Source: Euptelea pleiosperma (lineage: Eukaryota > Streptophyta > Magnoliopsida > Ranunculales > Eupteleaceae). Taken from it: 64,000 bases of DNA. The notes beneath the pieces were generated by a model. The model saw only the letters and a program-made list of their open reading frames with translations, was not told where the DNA came from and did not search any database. Location: positions 15,856,829-15,920,828 of the forward strand of contig CM068540.1 of the NCBI GenBank assembly GCA_035048495.1, in the 5' to 3' direction. The position numbers and the translations under genes are program-made. Of this stretch, positions 58,736 through 64,000 are shown piece after piece (the stretch's first letter is position 1; each line of letters starts with the position of its first letter).

Positions 58736-59870
58736 GGTATGTCCAATTGATTGGATCTTCTTGATCAATCGATTGGACCCTATAGAACAGAAACTGTTTC
58801 AAAGTCCAATCGATTGGACTCTCCTCATCAATCGATTGGACTTTATGTACAGAACTCATTCTGAGTCCGATCGATTGGATCTTCCTGATCAATCGGTTGG
58901 ACACTACGAAACAAAAACTTTAAAGAGTCCGATCGATTGGACCTAAGTACAACCGATTGGACCAAAATCCTATCGATTGGACTGCGTGCGAATAGGTCTT
59001 TTCAGATCTAAAATTCAATGTTCCACATTTCCCACATCTCTTATGACTCAGGGCAACAAAACTCCATAAATATAACCCTTTTCTGTACTTACAGATTACA
59101 CATTAACATTCAGAAGAGAGTTTTATTTATTAAGAGTTGTTCATTCGAAGAAGAAAAGCTCGAAACTTCTGTATTATTTCTTGAAAACTTTTCTCTTCTC
59201 TTTGATCATAGCTTAGTGCTTGATTTTCACTCAGCTTAGGTTTCCTACTTAGAATCTTAAACCTAGCAAGTTTGAGAGTACCAGTGCCTCTCAACACTAT
59301 TTGAGCGACTTAGGGTTCAGGGTGTACTGAGTCATTCTCCTTCAGCAGAGGCTGGAGAGTTGATAATTAAGATCGGAGTGGCTGATCAAAAGTAGATTTG
59401 GGGAGTACCAAACTGAACCAACAGATAAGGCTTCTTGATTGGGAGGGCGCACATGGAATCGTAGCGTTGATTCAGATGACGTGAATGCATCGATAGTGGA
59501 CCTTGACTAAGGCTGGAAGCTGCATTTGCAACAGTGCTGCATAGGTAACTCCTGTTTCATTTAACTTTCCAGTTAGTGATACTTTTCGTCTGGACGTGGT
59601 CCCGTGGTTTTCTTTGACTAAGGTTTCTACGAAAAAACTCTTTGTTTTGTAGAAGTTTGATTGTTGTTCCGCTAATTGTATTGATTAAATCAAACAAACG
59701 AAAAAACAATATACCATGGAGGTATATTTGATTTGAGTCGGTTGTGATAATCATTTTATCAATCAACTAAGGCATGCGAGTTTATCACCTTACCTTGATC
59801 AGTAAACTTGTGATAGGTTAAATTAATTTTTGAATATCTAATCACCCCCCCCCCTTCTAGGTATTCTTGA
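58736..59870 (+). repeat. LTR-like segment with CGATTGGAC minisatellite
   Basis: About ten copies of CAATCGATTGGAC or its near-palindromic variants occur in 58,740-58,985 at uneven spacing. Then come a TATAAATATAACCC-like box (~59,065), a leader with CAGAAGAGAG, GGCGCACATGGAATCGTAGC and, near the end, AATCACCCCCCCCCCTTCTAGGTATTC. This order (palindromic repeats, TATA, leader, C-run) is common in plant copia LTRs of the Tork/SIRE kind. No internal region follows, so it would be a solo or truncated LTR. The stretch 59,871-60,440 holds nothing recognised. Confidence 0.5.
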
Positions 59871-60455
59871 GTAAAAGAGAACGGGCTGTTTAATTTCAAA
59901 ATTTAGGATTTCATTTGTGAATTGAAGGCTGTAATTGTGTTATATTTCCTTGTTTAGTCCTATCCATAGTTTCTCTTCTCATGTTTGTTTTTGTTATGAA
60001 AATATGAAAGAGATAATTAGAAGAGGAGAGCGAGAGAGAGACAGATCTTGTGTTGATGGAAAAGTGGAGAAATAACTTAAAGTTGGTTCATTGGTTTTCT
60101 CTCCATTTTTACAAAAAAGTTTTAATTTGTATACTTTTTATCTTGCCAAGCACACAAACATGTGATGTTGTGAAACAAAGGGTCCTAGCTGTTTTATTCA
60201 TGAAGCAAATGCGATGTTAGTAAATCTATTCTACTTATTAATGCACGAAGGCACATCTTGTGTTACCAATGCGTTTTTTATCATTTAAAAAATGATCCTG
60301 TTCTACTTCACTTTTTTTATTATTATTCATTTAGGAGTTCTTTAGTCTTTTCACATAATTTTACTTTCCACCAATCTGATACATTAAATGCCCCTGTCTA
60401 TAAAAAAAAATACGTTGATGACAATCCATAGTGTGAGCCAGGTGGGATACTCTTA

Positions 60456-60696
60456 GAGACCACTCATCGTATGGATGTTTGGTCCACCCTTAGGTGGATC
60501 TACATACCAAAAATCAGCCTTATTAGTGATTTCTAACCTTTGGATCTGAGTACCCCAAATAATGCTTGAAATCCATGATTAAAAATAAATCCTGAAAAAG
60601 ACTATAATCCAATGGATATAAATTACTAATCAGGCTAAATTTTGGTATGTAGATCTACCTAGGGATGGGCTAAACAACCATACGGTCAGTGGTCTC
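60456..60696. repeat. Fold-back repeat 1
   Basis: Left arm (GAGACCACTCATCGTATGGATGTTTGG...CTTAGGTGGATCTACATACCAAAA...) and the reverse complement of the right arm (GAGACCACTGACCGTATGGTTGTTTAG...) match for about 90 bases with a ~65-base centre. Confidence 0.75.
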
Positions 60697-60983
60697 AGAG
60701 AGTGTTCCACATGGCTCAAATTGTGGTCCCTCATCAGTCAGTCATCAAAGTTCAACTCAATTAAAATCAAATTTTGGTGACCTAGCTGTCCTCTACCTGT
60801 AATCAGTCCATCACATGCCCTTTGATAAGGGAAATTTTAGTCGCACCCCTTGAATTGTGAGGGCACCCAAACTAAACATTCATCTGATTGTAATTTTTTT
60901 TTGTAATCCATCATACAAATATGTTGACAAATAATATATGTGATTTTTTTAGAGTACAATATGAGCTACATGGCACACTCTTG

Positions 60984-61236
60984 AGGACTTTGACCGTATT
61001 GATGTTTCTCCAATCCTTAGGTGGACCTACAAACCAAAAATCAGCCTGATTAGTGATTTCAAACCTTTGGATCTTTGTACCTCAAATAATGGTCAATAAT
61101 GCTCAAATTTCCACAGTTAAAATTAACCCATGAAAATTACTCAAATCCAACGCCTAGAAATCACTAATCAATCTGATTTTTGGTTTGTAGATCCACCTAG
61201 GGATCGGCCAATCATCCATACGATCAGAGTCCTCTA
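60984..61236. repeat. Fold-back repeat 2
   Basis: Same family and layout as the copy at 60,456: arms share GGTGGACCTACAAACCAAAA, ATCAGCCTGATTAGTGATTT and their complements. The segment 60,697-60,983 between them is not recognised. Confidence 0.75.
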
Positions 61237-61400
61237 AGAGTGTATCATTTGGGGTCCCTAAACGCTTGTATGAAGTTGCACGCGATGATCTTGAGTCTAA
61301 CATGTGGAAGGCATTTTCGTAAATTAAGCAAACTAGGGGAACACCACACGTGATGCACGTGCACCTTATGCGTGGCAGCACCTTACACGTGGCACACATT

Positions 61401-61680
61401 TAGAGACCACTGACTGTATAGATGTTTTTCCCATCTCTAGGTGGACCTACCTATGAAAATTCATCCTGATTAGCAATTTCTATCTATTTGATTAAAGTCT
61501 TTTTCATGGTTTATTTTCAACAGTAGACTTTTAGCATTACTATTTAACACGCAGTTTGAGGTGCATTTTTGGCCAATGACACCACCGTGCATGTACCACT
61601 AACCATGTAGATGTTTTGCCCATCTCTAGGTCTAGGTGGACCTACCTACAAAATTCATCCTGATTAGCATGAGTTTTGAC
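61401..61680. repeat. Two half copies of the fold-back repeat family
   Basis: GACCACTGACTGTATAGATG...CTAGGTGGACCTACC at 61,405-61,480 and CATGTAGATGTTTTGCCCAT...GGTGGACCTACCTAC at 61,600-61,665 are left arms only. Confidence 0.6.
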
Positions 61681-61703
61681 ACCATTAATGACGGGTCATA
61701 TTA

Positions 61704-61919
61704 TGAGCCACGTGGATGTTTTGCCCATCCATAGCTGGACTTACATATCAAAATTCATCATGATCAATAATTTATAACTGAGTCTTTTTATTAATTTATT
61801 TGTAACCGTGAATATTGATCATTATGATCCAAAGGTTAACAATCAATAATCAGGTTTATTTTTGTTACATAAGTCCATCTAGGGATGGTCCAAACATCCA
61901 TACAGTCAGTAGCCTCTGC
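61704..61919. repeat. Fold-back repeat 3
   Basis: Left arm GAGCCACGTGGATGTTTTGC and CCATCCATAGCTGGACTTAC; right arm in reverse complement AGAGGCTACTGACTGTATGG and TGTTTGGACCATCCCTAGAT. Both contain the ATCATGATCAATAAT / CAATAATCAGG core. Confidence 0.65.
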
Positions 61920-62497
61920 TAAAGGTGACATGTATCTCACATTGTGAGTCCATCATCATCATCTAAATGTTTCAAGCCATAGAGTTTAAGTACAACTTCA
62001 GATGTAATAATTACTAGCACAATTGAGTTGAAATGTGAAAGTATTAAATTACCAAATCACCCTTGAAAGTTAAAAAAATTCAACAACCGGAATAGACAAA
62101 TATTTGTTAAAATAAAAGAACTTGAGGGCATATTAGGAATATGAATTTATTTTACTTTTTTAACATTGAATGGGCTGTAGGGTGACATGTTCTTTGGCAC
62201 CAAAAAGACTGAAAAATCCCTGTCAAGTAAATAAAATGAAAAAGAAAAGAAGCAAAAATAAGGCATTTGTGGGATATTGGGGTTTAGCGTGAGGCACGCA
62301 ATAAGCCCTTCGTGCGTTAATAAGTAGAATAGATGAAGTACAATTTGTGGGATGCTTTCATCAGGTTGGGGTGCTTTCACAATTCGTGGGGTGCGATTAA
62401 AATTTCTCATTTGATAAACACTAATTTACATTCCATGTCATCATTCTTATTGTTAATACAACCCCTTGACAATCACTTAATTGCTTCCAATGTCATT

Positions 62498-62695
62498 CCA
62501 AAAATCAGTCTCATTAGTGATTTTAAAACTTTGAATCTTTCTACAAAAATAAATCCTCAAATTCCATGGTTAAAAGTCAACCCATGAAAACGACTTTATA
62601 ATTAAATGCTTAAAAATCACTAATCGGACTGATTTTTTGTATGTAGGTCCTTTGAGGGATGGGTAAAATATCCATACGGTTAGAGGTCTCTAATA
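62498..62695. repeat. Fold-back repeat 4
   Basis: Left arm CCAAAAATCAGTCTCATTAG; right arm AAATCACTAATCGGACTGAT then TTTTTGTATGTAGGTCC, GGGATGGGTAAAATATCCAT, ACGGTTAGAGGTCTCTAA. The outer part of the left arm is missing. The segment 61,920-62,497 is AT-rich DNA without a recognised gene. Confidence 0.65.
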
Positions 62696-62699
62696 GTAT

Positions 62700-63042
62700 T
62701 GGGCCACTTCTTTGACACCCTACAATCATTCACTACGACGCCTGTGCCGCCCCCTCGTCAGTTTAATGTTGCATTGTGTTTTCCAAGTTTGAGTGATAGT
62801 CCAACCTTGGGCACGAAAAAAAAAAGTGTGGCCCCAAAAAGTGGGGCTAACACCGTTACCAAACAGGAGCAACGCTTCAAGACTTGAACCAACCTCGGTG
62901 GCCCCATTATTTGGGTTTCCAAACAGCTCCGAACTGGACCAGGACCAGGGCCAGGCCGGGGCTATGGCGCTGAAAACATGTCGTTTTGCAAACAGGCCCA
63001 TATATTGCCTCAATATAAAACTCCCCGATGTTTGCTTTTGCA
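62700..63042 (+). promoter_or_regulatory. Upstream region of the right-edge gene
   Basis: Contains a TATA-like CAATATAAAACTCC at about 63,011-63,024, 20-30 bases before the ATG. The stretch 62,805-63,000 has words in inverted pairs (GGGGCTAACACC, CAAACAGG, and CCCC..CCTGTTTG types) and may be a small transposon in the promoter. Not resolved further. Confidence 0.35.
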
Positions 63043-63146
63043 ATGGATCCACCCAATTTCTTGGACGGACAGACGGACGATGCGCAAATCCTTTCGGCCT
63101 TGAACGATCTTAGGTTTCAGTTGTCTTTAATCTCCTTCGCGCAGAG
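63043..63146 (+). CDS. First coding exon of an unrecognised gene (runs off the right edge)
   Basis: ATG at 63,043 opens MDPPNFLDGQTDDAQILSAL followed by NDLRFQLSLISFAQ, ending in phase 2 at an AG|GTACGA donor (63,146/63,147). Codon content is balanced and the predicted N-terminus is an acidic, Leu-rich helix with no signal or transit peptide, so the product is probably nuclear or cytosolic. The following 850 bases are TA-rich intron-like DNA with many TTAGGGTTTC words, usual for first introns and leaders of plant genes. I do not recognise the family from 34 residues. Confidence 0.6.
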
Positions 63147-64000
63147 GTACGACTAAATATTTCTTATTAAAATTCTCCTCGATAACATTTAATTTGCTTT
63201 TTCAGTTCTGAGATTTAGGGTTCCTGGTTGGATTCCTGTGTTTATTGTAGTTGCGGAGGTTTCAATTAGGGTTGAAGAGATTGCTAGGGCTTCAAATCGC
63301 CCTGTTTCTTCATCCTTGATCGTTGTTTGAGGATTAGGTTTTTTTTTTGGTATCGATAGGATTGAGGGGATCGTTAGGGTTTCAATTCAACCGATTTTTC
63401 CGGAGTAATCAATCGAGATTGTTATGGTTTTTTCTGCCATTCTCTTTCTCCTTGATCATATGCTTAGTTCATTGTTTTGTTTGCGAACTAGGGTTCCTAG
63501 CATTGATACGGGTGGTGGGGATTGTTAGGGTTTCAATAAACCTCTTAAAGGAGCAATCAATCGAGATTTCTAGGGTTCCATGGAGCAATTAATTGTCTAA
63601 TTGGGCCTGTATATAATCTGTAGAGTGCGAATGAAAATTTTGGGTCATTTGTTTTCTTTAACGTTTAATTATTGTTTTCAGTTTTTCTATTTTGCTTATG
63701 AAGTGGGATCAAACCCACGACTCAAGGCGTGGTCCCTTTCTGACCTAATTTTTTTTTTTTCAATGCACTTGAAAGTTTTGTTTTCCCTTCTTTCTTCTGT
63801 TGAAAAATGCTTTTCCTGTTGTAGAAAATATATATGTTTTCTTGATTGAGATAAGCCTGGAAACCATGGGTGTTTTGTTGAGTAATTGGTTTTCTAATCC
63901 TTGGATGCTTAAGTTAGAAGCGTGCTTTGTAATTGAGGTTGTGCTGTTGAGGTTCTTGACTTCGTTTTTTTTTTTGACAAAAAAGTTTGGAGAACAAGGT

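Noticed and set aside
58680..58946. Frame with repeated LINRLD/SPIDWT peptide
   Set aside because: It is translation of the CGATTGGAC minisatellite in an LTR-like segment.

Overview
This window is nuclear DNA of a flowering plant. It contains an intron-rich organellar-type tRNA methyltransferase gene, Ty1/copia and Ty3/gypsy (Tat-type) retrotransposons, PIF/Harbinger and hAT DNA transposons, L1-type LINE remnants, and CT/AG/TGG microsatellites. The species cannot be fixed from the sequence alone.

Only one complete host gene is visible: a seven-exon minus-strand gene at 12,589-16,929. It encodes a 265-residue TrmL/SpoU-family (SPOUT) tRNA 2'-O-methyltransferase with an N-terminal extension that looks like an organelle transit peptide. 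All exon phases join without a break. The first exon of a second host gene, unrecognised, lies on the plus strand at 63,043-63,146, and its first intron runs off the right edge.

Left part (1-12.5 kb): decayed gypsy integrase, an L1 LINE fragment, a CACTA-like terminus, and a ~4.4-kb hAT-like element (7,412-11,853). That element carries fragments of three unrelated host genes, all on one strand: an SHPRH-type SNF2/RING ligase, ketol-acid reductoisomerase and proteasome subunit RPN2. From 17 to 24 kb there are short terminal-inverted-repeat elements, a 30-base poly-C tract, and the 3' end and LTR of another gypsy-like element.

Centre (24.3-57.9 kb): a deeply nested insertion nest. An old minus-strand copia element (copia B, ~24.3-57.9 kb) was split by a second minus-strand copia (copia A, 25,383-41,110) and by a Tat-lineage gypsy element (42,547-54,230, target duplication GTAAT). 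Copia A was itself split by a solo LTR (26,484-39,403, target duplication ACTTC). That solo LTR holds a TTA-flanked MITE, an 8-bp-TSD hAT element and a 9.6-kb PIF/Harbinger transposon (29,775-39,368) with transposase and Myb/SANT genes. The Harbinger in turn holds a second, inverted copy of the MITE and a solo LTR. The host reading frames of both copia elements can be followed across each junction, which gives the order of insertion.

Right part (58-64 kb): an LTR-like segment with CGATTGGAC repeats, then a cluster of palindromic (fold-back) repeats at 60.4-62.7 kb, then the start of the second host gene.

No CRISPR array, tRNA/rRNA gene, operon or bacterial-type system is seen. All transposon genes here are broken by stops or frameshifts.
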